DNA of 64,000 nt from NCBI GenBank assembly GCA_015179125.1, contig WHVA01000368.1, positions 53,310 through 117,309 on the forward strand, in the 5' to 3' direction. A program made the position numbers and the translations under genes. Shown here piece after piece: positions 46,651 to 58,800 of the stretch (the first letter of the stretch is position 1; every line of letters begins with the position of its first letter). The DNA is from Gautieria morchelliformis (lineage: Eukaryota; Basidiomycota; Agaricomycetes; Gomphales; Gomphaceae). Under the pieces are notes generated by a model. It ran no database searches, had not been told where the DNA came from, and saw only the letters and a program-made list of their open reading frames with translations.

Positions 46651-47870
46651 TTAGCGTCCATGTCCGGACCTCAATAGAGACGAACCTTCTGCTGGCTCTT
46701 CGGGCTCTACAGCAGGCAGCTCAACTGCCTTCCGCTTCCGCTCAGACTCACGAAGATTGACACGGACTCCGTAACGAGAGAGATGCTGTGCTGGACACCA
46801 GCATACGTCACAGAACCACACGTAATAATTAAAAGTGAACCTTCGTGAGCTCTGTTGACACGCGTAAACCCGGAAACCTGCGGGAAAGAGCCCTGAGTAC
46901 TAGTTTCACGAGATATCGCACAACTACGCACTCTGTAGTGGAGTAGATGCCGAAGGGGCCACTATAGCATTGTGCGAGAACATGAATGTCTTCTGAGCCT
47001 TCCATACGACTGGGACAATAATCTGGTCAGTGGTATCAAGATCGGCCCCGGGTTGAACGTCAACACGTACCTGAATATGTCAAACATTCGGTAACGTAAT
47101 ACGAACCTATAGAAAGTTGCTTTTTATCGGCGCCCCACTTCCTTTGAGTATGAACTTGGCTTTACTCACAGGCCTTCAGTTCTTACAGACAGATCCTACG
47201 TTGCAAAATTTTGTGTCAGCGAGTCAGAAAAAGGAGACATTAGACGCACAGAGAACACAAAAAAGATGACTTCATCCCCATCCAAGCCCTTGACTTGGGA
47301 GGCAGGAGCGAACGTGGTACCAAACAACGAGGTCGTAACCTTGCTTTCTTCGGCAGGTGGCAGAGGGGCGACAAGTGTAGGTGGTGGAGGGTCCAAAGCC
47401 CTCGAAGAGCCTTCACCAGAACTACCCACCGCCCTTGAGTGAGGATAAGGAGTAGGTCGAATAAGGTAAAGATCGACATGACAAATTAGTCCCACAACCT
47501 CGGGTCCCCTGCGAATCCAAAAATTGTGGTCAGCACGACTAAAAACAAGGCAAAGGGCATACTCGGCTGGAATCTCCTGTTCGGTGGGATGGTCGGTTTC
47601 GGGATTATAAACACTTGGTACACTCGCAAACGGACAACAGGAGGCGGGTCGAGTGGCCTTCTATCCCGTGTGGCGAACCTGGAAATGACTTCTAAGCGGA
47701 CATAAAAAAAAAATAAGTTCAACACCCAAGGGTTACTTTCGACCCATGTCAGCCTTCTGTGCCTCTATTGAATATACGCATCAGCAAGGGTTTGTGTAGC
47801 TCAACTACAGAGATGGCTCACCTTGAAGCTCAGCTCTGGTTGCCTGATGAGTGAACGCCGATTTCCTGAC
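46651..47870 (-). CDS. Velvet-domain developmental regulator
   Basis: The minus strand carries a multi-exon velvet factor, a fungal DNA-binding family controlling development and secondary metabolism from the nucleus. Identified order: SLIRQPELSFK (about 47830), RFATRDRRPLDPPPVVRLRV (about 47640), EIPAEYALCLVFS, SLFGTTFAPASQVKGLDGDE, FFVFS/DLSVRTEGL, FVLRYRMFDIFS, VLAQCYSGPFGIYSTTE, FPGLRVSTELTK, HLSRYGVRVNLRESERKRK. Five phase-consistent GT-AG introns are placed at 47249-47196, 47169-47107, 47070-47010, 46931-46878 and 46840-46786 (54-63 bp). Each joins conserved family strings exactly. The stop is at 46653-46651. The 5' exons are less certain: at least one intron near 47615 is needed and the initiator was not fixed. 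It looks intact, unlike its neighbours, and is probably a host gene under selection. Confidence 0.85.
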
Positions 47871-48373
47871 AAGAAAATCGCACCCACCGGATAGTTTGAC
47901 CAGTGTATGGACCCGAGGCAAAACGAATTGGCATTCCTATTCACGTGTCATTGTGATCTCGTGACCCTCCAGGCGCTATTTGCGACGGTCCTCCGACCGC
48001 AGTGTTACCGAGGGGGCTGGGATACTGTACTCACAAAAGAACGTCAGTCTGAGCTCGACATTTGCAACAGTGAACACGCTCACGGGATACATGAACTTTG
48101 GCGTGATCGACTTACAGGTCCTTAAGGGGGCGTGGGGCGGGGAAGAGGCAGGACGATCTCAGCGAGACTGGCGAGGGTTAAGTACCCGGCGAGTGAATGG
48201 AGATAATAATAGCAGGCACTGGCCTGGACCGTGCATGGGTGACTGGATAGGAGGGTGACTGGTGGTTCAACGCTTAAGCTTTAGCGAGGCCGAGTAGGGA
48301 TTAGGGTGGGGTGCACGGCTGCGGGAGAGGGAGGTGAGCCATTGTGCAACTAAGTTTTATTGTCGAATCAGGA
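47871..48373. other. Possible 5' part of the velvet gene; otherwise nothing
   Basis: Upstream exon(s), the promoter and the initiator of the velvet gene should lie here. I could not identify them from motifs. Confidence 0.35.
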
Positions 48374-48510
48374 TCAATGCCCGTAGTATAAGCGCCGACG
48401 AGCTCGTGATGGTAACTGGTTATGACAAGGCGTATGAGTTAGCCACTCATACGCCTTGTCATAACCAATTACCATCACGAGATCGTCGGCGCTTATACTA
48501 CGGTCATTGA
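48374..48510. repeat. 66-bp-arm hairpin with a 5-nt loop
   Basis: 48374-48439 and 48445-48510 are reverse complements at 63 of 66 positions, separated by tagcc. The arms are part of a coding-like sequence on the minus strand (about 48370-48814), so one arm is an inverted duplication of gene sequence. Transcripts would fold into a near-perfect hairpin long enough for Dicer. Confidence 0.95.
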
Positions 48511-48814
48511 CATCATTGGCGAATTTCAACCATTTGCTGTGGTTGTCCCGTACATAACGAGTGAACCCGGGTTGTATTGTCAGCGTGTGGCCTGCAGGGC
48601 CGTGTTGGGAATGAGTGTGATGTAATAGCAAGGAAATTTTCTTCAGCCACGCGCGTCGCTCCATTGACGCGATTGGAGGCTGATAACGGCATGGTCTAGA
48701 TGACGGCAGGCCACTTGGTTCGATGACGAGCGCATGGAGCAGCGAGTGCCTGAGGGCTGACATTTGATGGAGGTTCAGTGGCATTGGGACGTTTCGGAGA
48801 TCTGCGCACGGCAT
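48374..48814 (-). pseudogene. Gene fragment resembling an Agaricomycete multi-copy protein family
   Basis: The 146-codon frame includes TRYVRDNHSKWLKFANDVND and ISADDLVMVIGYDKAYEW. This recalls the W..FA......DL..V.G.D....W pattern in large uncharacterised protein families of mushroom-forming fungi (from memory, weak). The frame then runs into the inverted duplicate and stops. The N-terminal part has no recognisable content. It is probably a pseudogene piece; function unknown. Confidence 0.4.
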
Positions 48815-49639
48815 GATCTAGACGAACGTCGAGTTATCAGGACGGTGCGTCTGCAGCCTGGCCTACCTATCATATTAATGCGCGCGTCGATTGGATGATT
48901 AGTGGAGAAGCGTGTAGCTGGAGGGCGAAGTTCATGCATATCTGGGGATTCTGGGAAGGGCGTTACTAAGGGCGTTGGGGGGAGGGGGGTGTTCGGTAGG
49001 TAGCTAGATGCAAGTAGGGACTACCGGCACGGTGGCCGTAAAGCTTCGTATGCGGGGTACGTTTAGGTTGAGCCAGACTGATGGAATAGGAAAGAAATTT
49101 TCTACACGCCAGGTGTTCGGCGCAGACAAATAATATATTCTGGCGAGCCTGAGGCGGTTCAAGGTCTGCTCCCGGCATTATCTATATGAGCCTAGAGTTA
49201 TGGCGGTGCTTTCGTAGCCATCCGTACCGTATCATATTGATGCGTGGAAGAAGCGAGTGCCTGAAGGCTGACCACAAGGTGTGTTCCACATTGCCATATG
49301 CTGTCCAGGCCATCCTCGGCACCCACCCACTCTCCCTGCCGTTCCGCAAACATCCCCACAGCGGCACCACACACCCTCTCTGCCCACGCGCATCCTCCCA
49401 AGCATGCCCGGGCCGGCACATAGCGGCGCGGTAACTCAACTATTCACCGGTGGATCAGGCAGTGGCTGGGTTGCGAAGATCGCCGGTGATTGGGGGTGAA
49501 CGTGAATGGTGCCATTGGGCACTGGGGCCGGGCTTCGAGGAATTGGTGGGCAATGAGATTGAGAGCCAGGAGGTTGGCGTTGCGGGGGGGTCGGAGGACA
49601 ACGCTTCTATTGAATGAGATGATTCAGGATGAAGTCGGA
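48815..49639. other. No gene; diverged direct repeats
   Basis: Segments near 48715-48870 and 49160-49280 share 'agcgagtgcctga(a/g)ggctgac', 'cggcat(g/t)atcta' and 'tatcatatt(a/g)atgcg', so this block is an old local duplication. No gene is supported. Confidence 0.4.
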
Positions 49640-50200
49640 CCCGAGTCTGTGGAAGCGGCGAGGGGCTGTACAGCGTACACACCAGATACTGGGCACTGGC
49701 CTGAAGTGTCGTGTGGGGAAGCGCTGTTCTTGGCATGCATGTCACGTGGGGAAGCAGTGACGCAGTGACGCAGTTGGCGCCAGGGTTCCGGTAGAACCTG
49801 CGTTCGTACCAGGCATCGCCGCCAGAGTCCTGGACGTGTGGAGTGGAGGCCGACTTGGGGGTCCGCGGCGCGAGTCTCGTGCAGCAAGCGCCTGAGGAGG
49901 ACCAAGGCCGAGGTGCCATTTGCAGCGGGAGAGGGGCTACGTCGATGGAAGAGAGGACGCAAGCGAGGGGGACAGCACCGACTTGGTGTTCTGGCAGGTT
50001 ACAAACGGATAGGGCAAATACATGTAAACTACCGCATTTGTAAGCTACGCATTGCGCGGTCACTTGATGCCGCTCGCAAATCCGGGAATATCAACACGGA
50101 CAGATATTAGGGAGACAGGGAAGGCAGATTTATACAGTGTGTATCCGTGTGGGTGCTACTGTGATATGCGGCCGCGATTATATACACAACCAGTCTCGCA
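49640..50200 (-). repeat. Repeat R1, diverged copy F
   Basis: Similarity to the inverted arm: 'ctgttcttggcatgcatgtc', 'ggggaagcagtgacgcag', 'aggcatcgccgccagagtcc', and at the end 'gtgggtgctactgtgatatg' followed by 'tatatacaca'. It is more diverged than the other copies and has an internal insertion after about 49860. Confidence 0.55.
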
Positions 50201-51243
50201 GATATTCTCGCAGGTTCTTCTCCACTGCCGCATGATGCGCCACAACTGCACAACTGAATTGTGGACCATACCCGCCACATACTATGTAATGGCCTCCTTC
50301 CCTCCCCATGCCCCATCTCCGCCAGTCGGATATCCGCCAACCCGCCCCATCCCCCGTCACACCCGCCTCGCAGATCGCATCCATCAACTTCCGTCGCACG
50401 TCCCTCGCCAGCGCCGCCTCCACCGCGTCGTCCCACGAGGTCGAGTCCCCCCATGCAGCCCTCGTGTGCGCGGCGTCCTCAAGGTCTGACAGCGGTACGC
50501 GTCCGTCCTTGTGTGTTGAGGATGGTGCTCATGCCGTCGTTGTGCCCTCCCACACCGACCTCGTGGCTGTGCCCTATTTCCGTGCCGCGTGTGGCCCGCT
50601 CCCGTTGGTCTACGTTGTTTTTGATATCCCGTGGTGGCAGTTGTCAGTCATCAGACTCGGCTACCCATCATCCCCCCCCCCCCCCACGCGGAAGGCGGTT
50701 AGACCGTTGGTGGTCATCCATCCCTCTGCAGGGGTATAGGGGACACGGACAACGAGTTAGGTTGACTCCGCATCGGGTAGGTGAAGGAAGTTGACGACAT
50801 TGTAGCCTCTGGCCTGGATTTGTCCCCACTCGTACGACTCGGTTCTGTAGAGTGGACTGACACGGTTAGCTATCTCAGATCAATGCACACCGTCAAAGGT
50901 ATCCTTCACCAGAGTCTCCTTGTCGACATCCTCACTTGTGGACGTCGTGGACGGAGTCTGGTAACTTCGAATTGTGGCAAGCACCAGTTCGGGTCACTTG
51001 ACCAGCAAACGAATCCGCCTTATAGCGCTGTACGAGAGCTTACTGTACAGCGTATTCAGAAAATCTTGAGGTGCGTCGTTCTATTTTTTTTTTTTCTTGT
51101 TTTTTTTTATCCGTTTCTCCTCAGAGGCGCCCAAACGCGAACGATCAGACGCGCGCTTCAATTTGACGCTGTGAACACTGGCGTCTTCGACGACAGGTGC
51201 GGCGCCTCTCTCATCCTACCACCCACCTCGAACACTGCGAACA
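50201..51243. other. No gene recognised
   Basis: A plus-strand frame at 50308-50739 is Ser/Ala/Pro-rich without a domain. A C-run lies at about 50680-50692 and T-rich runs at about 51081-51109. Confidence 0.35.
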
Positions 51244-52022
51244 ATGAACAACGTTAAGGGCAACTTTAAAGGCACCGTAGCGTAAGCCCACGCTCACTTC
51301 TATAGCGAGCCAGCTGTTCACTCTCTACCCCGAAGTATTCCTGCAGCAATCAAAGTGCTTTCTATTGTATGCTGGCTCTTAGCGATCGACCACAGACCTG
51401 AAATGCCACCACCTTCCTAATACCACACTGTTCGGCAGGCGTCCTAGTCACTGTTTGGTGAAATCTTCGTCGATAAGGATGTCCAGCAGACTGCGTTAGC
51501 TGCGAAAGGCAATACTGTCTCGTGGAATGAGCGATTGTATTTGTGCGTGGCATTCCGGTGTTCTTGTCTCAATGTGGTTTAAATCCATGCACAGATTCCA
51601 CTTGAATTGGTCCTCTGTGTTGGAAATTGGCATCGTACCTTCGCACGTAATGACTAATAGGCGGTGCGAAGGAATGGCTACTTGCAGAAGGAGCAATTTC
51701 AGGTCAGTCCTTTTCGCTGATCGACCGAATGCACGCGTAATAGCCATACGCAGCAGCCGTTGCTCGCAAAGTGCGAAAATCAGATAAGGCAGGCAAGCTG
51801 CATGAGGTTCTAACCGTGCTAAAGTTCATCCTCACGTCTTTCGCGCCGTCCGGAGAGGCGCTGGAGGCCCAGTTAAACGAAGCAGCCAGCGGAACGAAAG
51901 TGGTCGATGAAATCATCTCCACCCCGCTTGACCCCGCCATACGCGACCCCGTTCTGAGTCTACGTCTACTTGGAGTCCGAAGCGCAACCGAGCACATCAT
52001 GCGTCAATACGCTTTTCACTGA
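51244..52022 (+). pseudogene. Broken duplicate of the 5' part of the C2-NACHT-WD40 gene
   Basis: It aligns exon by exon with 55892-56700. ATG at 51244 (MNNVK..., against MNNVE... at 55892); the shared leader text 'gttcactctctaccccgaag'; the C2 segment DLKCHHLPN, then (shifted) FVDKDVQQTALAAKGNTVSW; and the exon AAVARKVRKSDKAGKLHEV...SGTKVVDEI. A frameshift lies between the two C2 pieces, and similarity ends soon after 52000, before the NACHT domain. This is a partial local duplication of the receptor gene about 4.6 kb away. Confidence 0.85.
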
Positions 52023-53590
52023 TCCTGGCCAGCTTGCCTCTCTCGAATTCTACCCATACTGAGGCCCTGCCCCGGGTTCAAAAGTGGCTGATACAGATCC
52101 CCAAATCACTTCTTCTGTGGTTGAGCCCTGCCTCAGTTGTATTATTTCTTCGTGGTAGTGTCATACGCACACTTGTGGGGTGGAACGCCTGCGAGGCAGC
52201 GGTGTACCGGGTTATTAAGGTCAAGTACCCTGGCGGCGGTTGAGCGGGAACGCATGCCGTAGTCCGCGATCCTACCTACTAATAAGGGACGTAGGCTAGG
52301 TTCAGCATTAATTAGCACCGAGATGGACGGGCGCGTTATGAGGCATGCACTTCACTATGTTCCGGCTTCGACTAGCAGTCCGAGCGTACTCCATGAAAAC
52401 GACTGACCACGTTCCGCAACAATTTCACATGCCACCCATCCTCTTCAATGATTTCATCTGTCGAGCATGGAGGACACTGCCTTGGCTGGGGATACATTCC
52501 TCCGGGATTGCAAGGAAGATATTTTTTGATAGGAGCATTCCCTTTTTGTGAGTCTTGCTTTCGATCTTCGACCAAGAATCTTCTTTTGTACTTTTTCGAG
52601 TTTGGCGTTCACCTCGCTTTCAATTTGTCACGGCCAGGCTGTTGCCTCTGCGTTCGTGGTTTTTCGTATGGTCAGATTTAGGATGTATGACCTTACACGA
52701 TTCCCTATATTCTACCCTTTCTACCCCGCCGCCTCGAGCGCTATGCGCTATTTGCGATTCTTGCTGCGTGGCCCCGGCCATCTCTTGGATGGTCATAACT
52801 TGGGGCGTTTGAATCGCTGTATGTGTTGGCGTTTTCACTCGTGCCGCCTGTGCCCCTGCAGAGTTTCGTGGGTGTTTTATTGCGATGTGCGTATAAGTGA
52901 CGGGGTCCATGGCACTTGCCCCAAGGACCTCGATATGTGCATGTGAAACTAGCTGTGCGAGATGTATATTATATATTACTTGACACCCATTCGGCATCGA
53001 GGCATCATGTGTCGTATACAGATTGTGTGGAATTGCTATTTGCATGCGGTGGCATATCCGTATTTAAATTCTCGCTCTTCGCGATCGACTCCGGAAGTAC
53101 GTTTTGAATTCCTTTGTGAATGCTCGTACATACCCTAGTGCGCAAATTTCGGCGTCGCCACTATATATGGACTTCATATATTGCAGTCCTCGAGAGCGAA
53201 GAGCGCAGCGTACTAACTGAAGCTTGCCTTGGCACGTACACCTGAATTGCTCGACTCTAATCGAGACAATCAATTTTGCGGAAATGCTTTTCAGGAAGCG
53301 ACTATGGACCTCAATGAGCATACTTAGTATATATACGAATAGCTAGATTGAATAGAAGACAGGGACACAGTGCACCTAATCAGGGACTCAAGCAAATAGT
53401 GCTGGGATTAGCTGTTCATTAACTGCGAAGCCAACATACTGAGGTAAGACTGCCGTTACTGAAATCACCTCCATGAAATGACTGCATAGCTCATCTAGGT
53501 GAAAGGCCCTCATGCTCCAGGAAGTCTGTCTTTGTCCCGATCCTGTACGTTCCACATGAAACACTGCGGGGGGCAGGCTGTGCGAGAGGC
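52023..53590. other. No gene seen
   Basis: Short frames only. Nothing recognisable on either strand. Confidence 0.4.
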
Positions 53591-53910
53591 GGAGCGCAGG
53601 GGATATCGAAACCAGCCAACAGCCGCAGAGTCACACACTAAATGCGGCACGATCTTGATGTCTAACGGACTAACTAGTCCAGACCAAGTTTTCTTCCACA
53701 GTCTGAAGGGCTAAGTGTGTCCCCGGATGCCTGGTCAGATCACGTCAAACCGCAGGACAGAAGCAGGGGGTAGCGGAGATGGACACACGGCCGCAGAGTC
53801 ACACACTAGATACTGCACGACGTTGTCGTCCATGGACTTGACAATGCCAAAACCAAGCCTGCTTGTATGGCTGGAAAGGCTGCATTGGAAAGGCGGCAAG
53901 GTCGCATGAA
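53591..53910 (+). repeat. Tandem duplication, unit about 170 bp
   Basis: 'ccgcagagtcacacacta' recurs at 53623 and 53793, and the two units encode related peptides (TAAESHTKCGTILMSNGLTS and TAAESHTRYCTTLSSMDLT). Each ends in a stop. A weaker third unit may lie near 54085. No known domain. Confidence 0.6.
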
Positions 53911-55891
53911 GCGCAGGGTCAGAGGCAGAGATAGCGGAGAACGAGACACAACCTCACACGGCCGTGCAGACTCACCCATGCCCACCATCATGAGAAAAGG
54001 ATTGAAGGGGTTGAGTTGTGTCATGGGAGGAGGCATGACAGAGAGTGAGGGAGGGATAGGGGAGAACGACAAACAGCTGCAGACAGTCGGTCACACAACC
54101 TGCCGTCCAGCATCATTAAAGACGAGTGGAAGATTGCATATGTCATGGGAGCGGGGCGACGTCCTACCCTAAAAGTAGACCTCCCGCCCGCGCGGGCGAA
54201 GAAGGGGATTCAGAGGGTCGTCTGATGGGAGGCAATGACGACAACGCCCAGCCGCTCATAAGGGAGGCAGAGGGAGAGACGGGGTGAAAGGGTGCCCTTG
54301 CGCGGTGCTTTATGATTGGAGCCAACGCCGGAGGCAACAGAAGGAGATAAGACAAAGGAGAGCGTAACATGGATGCCTGAAGGTGCATGTGACATGACAG
54401 GCACAGCAGCACGACATGCCCCCCTCCCGAACGACTTTCCTCGCCAAGCAGCACCCGCACGCACACCGCCCCTCCTGCCCAACTTCCGCCCAGAGGACGA
54501 CCGCGACCTTGTCACCCCGATGCCAAGCCAGGGCGCTGATGTGAGTGTGCCACCCTCCCAAAGCCTCTGCTGACATGGCCCGCACACCCGACGACTCAAC
54601 TACGCCCAGTCATGTACAGCCCGCGTCTTGTCATGCGGGGTGGTCCGTTTCTGACGGGAGTGTCTATATGAATTGGACGGTGATGTGGACGGGCATGGTC
54701 GATGTATATACGGATTTGATACCTCGTGCAGCCTTAGTCGATGTCTCGCATACTCAGGTGCCACAACCTGCGTACGTCCTCGGCCTTATCCTGCATGGCG
54801 AATTCGAGACCGCGCGCGTGTGGATGGCTGCGGCGGGCGTGATGGACCCGGCGGCTTGTGGGTCGCGTTCCGTTGTGTTGTTGTTTTTTATGTTTGTACT
54901 TGGTACTGGACAGTTTCGGATTGGACGTGGCGGGAGTTGTCTTCCACCTCTCGCGCGGTTTGGTGCCGCGCGTGTGCAGGGCTTTCCCCGGTGACCGTGT
55001 TGTATAAGTATCTGCGCCGAGCCTCGTTGGGACCCACCAGTCGGCTGAGAAGCCGAAGGAGAATACGGCGCTGAAAGGTGCGGGGTTAGTGCAGACAGGA
55101 GACGAGTGTGATGAATCAAATCGAAGCGTTTTCCGCCACGGATGGTTGGGCGATGGCTTTCTGGATATACCATTAGGAGGATGGTACTATGTTTCGTGGG
55201 GCTACCACCAGGCGGAGTTGCCGTAGTCTTTGGTTTGGGGCTTGTGCTGGGTATGGGGCTTGGAAGTGGCTGGATTTGGTTCGTGAAACGCCCGTAAAGA
55301 CAGCGGCTTGCGGGATCATAGAGGGACACATTGGCGGGGAACGAAGGTGAACCGTTTGCGGGCGGTTTGGTACTGGACGATTGGGAAGTGGATGGCGTTG
55401 GATGCTCTAAGGGCTTGACAGGATTTGGAGGAGTCCCGGGAGGGTCTAGGCAAGCTTGCGAAGTTGGGACGGAAGATGGACTGGCGGGACAAGTGTCGCA
55501 TTTGGAGATCTGGTAGCGCTGCTTTGGGAGTCGACAAAACTGCATGTGAGAACGTGTGACCTCATATGTATAAAGGCGGGATTGACCCCGGGGGTAAAAT
55601 CCTGGACCTACCTTGCGTTGATGCACATGTTGTGGGTGCGACAACGGATCCACGAAACTTACTCAGGCGTGCACGGAGACTGCAAGGCACGACATGATAT
55701 GTACCCTTGTTGCCTCTCAGACACGGTCCAGCTGTTACGAAGACGGTAATCGACGGGCGCTTCGCCTCGGCTTGCCGGGAACATGTGGCTTCGATGAGTC
55801 ATGTCTTCGATGACAGGTCCGAAATACGGAGTGCCGTGCGGCGCCTCTCCTCGTCTTTTTCCATCCACCACCACCTCGAACATTGCGGACG
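53911..55891. other. No gene recognised; paralogous segment and NLR upstream region
   Basis: 54420-54620 is related to the minus strand of 36300-36440 (NFRPE..., MART.D.S). The plus-strand frame 54545-54994 has a hydrophobic VVLLFFMFVLGTG but no identified domain. The last few hundred bases are the putative promoter of the receptor gene and resemble the sequence before 51244 (the stretch ending 'cacctcgaaca'). Confidence 0.35.
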
Positions 55892-58800
55892 ATGAACAAC
55901 GTCGAGGGCACTGTGACAGTACCGTAAGTCGACGATCGCTTCTCTATTGAGCCAACTGTTCACTCTCTACCCCGAAGTACTCCTGCAGGAATCAAAGTTG
56001 CAGGGAGGACTCTTACGTTTGCGCTGCCTATGGCATACTGACTGTCGCCGATCGACAACAGACCTGAGATGTGATCGCCTTCCCAATGTCGGACTGTTCT
56101 TCAAACGTCCTGGTAACTACTATGTAAAACTCTATGTCGACGAGGATATCAAGAAGACTGCGGTATCGGCGAGAGGCAATACGGCCTCGTGGAATGACTC
56201 GTTCTATTTGTGCGTTTAATTCCAACGTTATTATCTTCATGCGACTTAAATCCACGCCCAGCAAGGGCTTTCATGGGGCTTCCGTATTAAGAATCGAAGT
56301 CTACGGGCGCCGTATCTTTACACGTGATGACTACATAGGCGGCGCAAGGGAAAGGATTGAGCTGCTGCTTGCAGACGGAGCCACTGGAGGTCAGTCCTTT
56401 TCGCTCATCGACGGAATGCACGTGTAATCATCGAACACAGCAGCGGTTGCTCGCACACTGCGTAAATACGATGAGGCAGGGAACATGCATGAGGTTCAGA
56501 CCGTCCTAGAGTTCACCGTTACGTCTTTTGGGATGCAGGAGGCCCAGTTCAGCGAAGCAGTCAGCGGAACGAAAGTGGTCGATAGTATGAACGCTGCGTC
56601 GTCCAGATTTATTGAAGCAGAGTATGTGGTCGACGACGTCATTTCCACCACCAATAATACTGTTATCCCGACAATGGCGGTTTGGGATCCACTCCTGGAC
56701 AAGATCAAGCTCTTTACAGAGATCGTGGTTGGAATCTCCGAGGTATGGTTCAAATGCCCACGGTCTCCCAGGTCATCTCATGTACATTGTTTGCTTGATT
56801 CTAGGTCCATCCTTACGCGAAAATGGCATGGTCTATCCTGTCTATTGCGCACAAGGTAGATCTAGCACCAGCTTGATATACACATCTGACGTCAGGGCAG
56901 ACGATCATTGCTCAAAAAGACCGGGACGATAGCATCAATGAGCTGGCGAAGGTTATTGGAGACACCTATGCGTTTGTCCACTTGGCGGAGCCGTTAAAGC
57001 AAATTGACTCGCAAAGACCAATTATCATAGCCTTGACGAATCAGACGGTAGAGTGCAGTTACTTTATCGCCGACTATGCCAAAAACAAGAACTTCTGTAT
57101 GTTGGACCCATTGTGTCTGGTGGCCATGGCTGATGACTTTTGTTCAGGGAAAAGAACCGCGAAGAATCTAGTGTCAAATGTCGACAGCAAGGTCAAACAA
57201 CACCAGGACATGTTCAACAAGCTCAGGTTGGCGTTACGGGAAAACGCCGTCATCACTCCTGAAATCAGTGTACTACGTGTTCTGGATGTCGTCGGTGATC
57301 TCTGTGAGTTTCTGATTTGGGGCCTTTCCCGAGGCTAATACACCTTGCAACCAGCTGGGGAATTTCAGCTCAATGGCATGCCCTACGCAGCGGGAGCTGG
57401 TTGCGATCCTAATAAAGGCTGTTTGCCGGGTACTCGCGAGAAAGTTATTGGGGAGATCTGTGATTGGGCCAACCAGGATAGCGACGACACCCCCCGGATA
57501 TTTTTCTTGAACGATGTTGCAGGTGCGGGCAAATCTGCAATTGCTCACGAGGTCGCCCGACGATTTCACAGGCTCAAGCGTCTCGGAGCGTCGTACTGCT
57601 TCGACCGCGCTCAGCAGGCAGAACGCTCCCCCAAAAATGTTTTCAGCACAATTGCTCGTAGTCTGGCCGATCTGGACCCACAACGCAGAGCATCGTTATT
57701 GAAAGTGGTTCGGAATCACCGCGAACTTCGGACCACACTCGTGCCTAGTGTGCAGTTCCAGATGTTCATTTTAGACGTCGCCCGTGGGCTAACGACCATC
57801 GGACCAACGGTGATTGTCATTGATGCATTGGATGAGAGCGGAGACGAGCAATCTCGCCAGGCTCTCTTGTCTGTCCTTGGCAACGAAGCAGCACAACTGC
57901 CGTCTAATTTCCATCTTCTTATCACTTCCCGCGCTGAACTAGACATCCAGAACGCCCTTCTTGGGAAGAAGCACGTGCTTTCCAGGTCCATAAAGGAGAT
58001 TGACCCCAACCCCTATGAGGACATTTCCCGCTTTGTGCAAGCGCAACTGGGTAACATTCCGGCCCTCGAGCACAAATGGCCCAACGGTGGCTGGTGTCGA
58101 TTATTAGTCGATAAATCTGAAGGCCTATTTCAATGGGCATCCACGGCTTGCCGATTTATCATAGGTGGGAAGGGTGGTCGCGCAGCTGTTGACCGACTGG
58201 AGGACCTTTTAATCAAGAACCTCAGTGGGATGGATAACCTGTATCTCGGTATCCTCACGCAGATATTCGGGGTTCACGATGACTTCACAGACCGTGTCAG
58301 GCGTCGCTTTCGCCTGGTGATGGGCTGCATGCTTGCCGCCAGAGAACCGCTCTCGATGTCTGCCCTGCAGAAATTATGTAAGGCAGACGACTCGGGTGCC
58401 GAGGTTCATGATATAGTTGGACCTATGGGTGCTTTGCTGAGCCTTCCTTCTCAAAAGTCTGGCACAATCAGTCTGCTACACACATCCTTTCGTGACTTCT
58501 TGACAGATCGCAGCCGGAGTGGACCATACTACATCGACACATCTTTACACCATGATGGCCTTGCTCTCTCATCCTTGCGCGTGATGAGGGAGGAACTTTA
58601 TTTCAACATTTGTCAGCTTGAAACTTCACATCTGCCCAACGACGACGTTATCGACTTGGGAACACGGACCAAGAAGTATATATCCCCACAACTTTCCTAC
58701 TCTTGCCGTTTTTGGGCGGACCATATTCGCGCCACCACCTTTAGCCCGGAAATAGGTGGAAAGGTCATGGAGTTTTTCGAGACTAAGCTACTCTACTGGC

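Noticed and set aside
49455-50063. 202-codon minus-strand frame
   Set aside because: It lies across a diverged R1 copy and has no recognisable content.
51081-51110. T-rich runs as a non-LTR 3' tail
   Set aside because: The adjoining sequence does not match either non-LTR 3' end in the window.
52060-52100. tRNA-like B box (gggttcaaaagtggctg)
   Set aside because: No A box or acceptor pairing at the right distance.
54754-55653. 299-codon minus-strand frame with Pro/Ser/Thr-rich product
   Set aside because: Low complexity, no domain, no matching intron signals; treated as chance.
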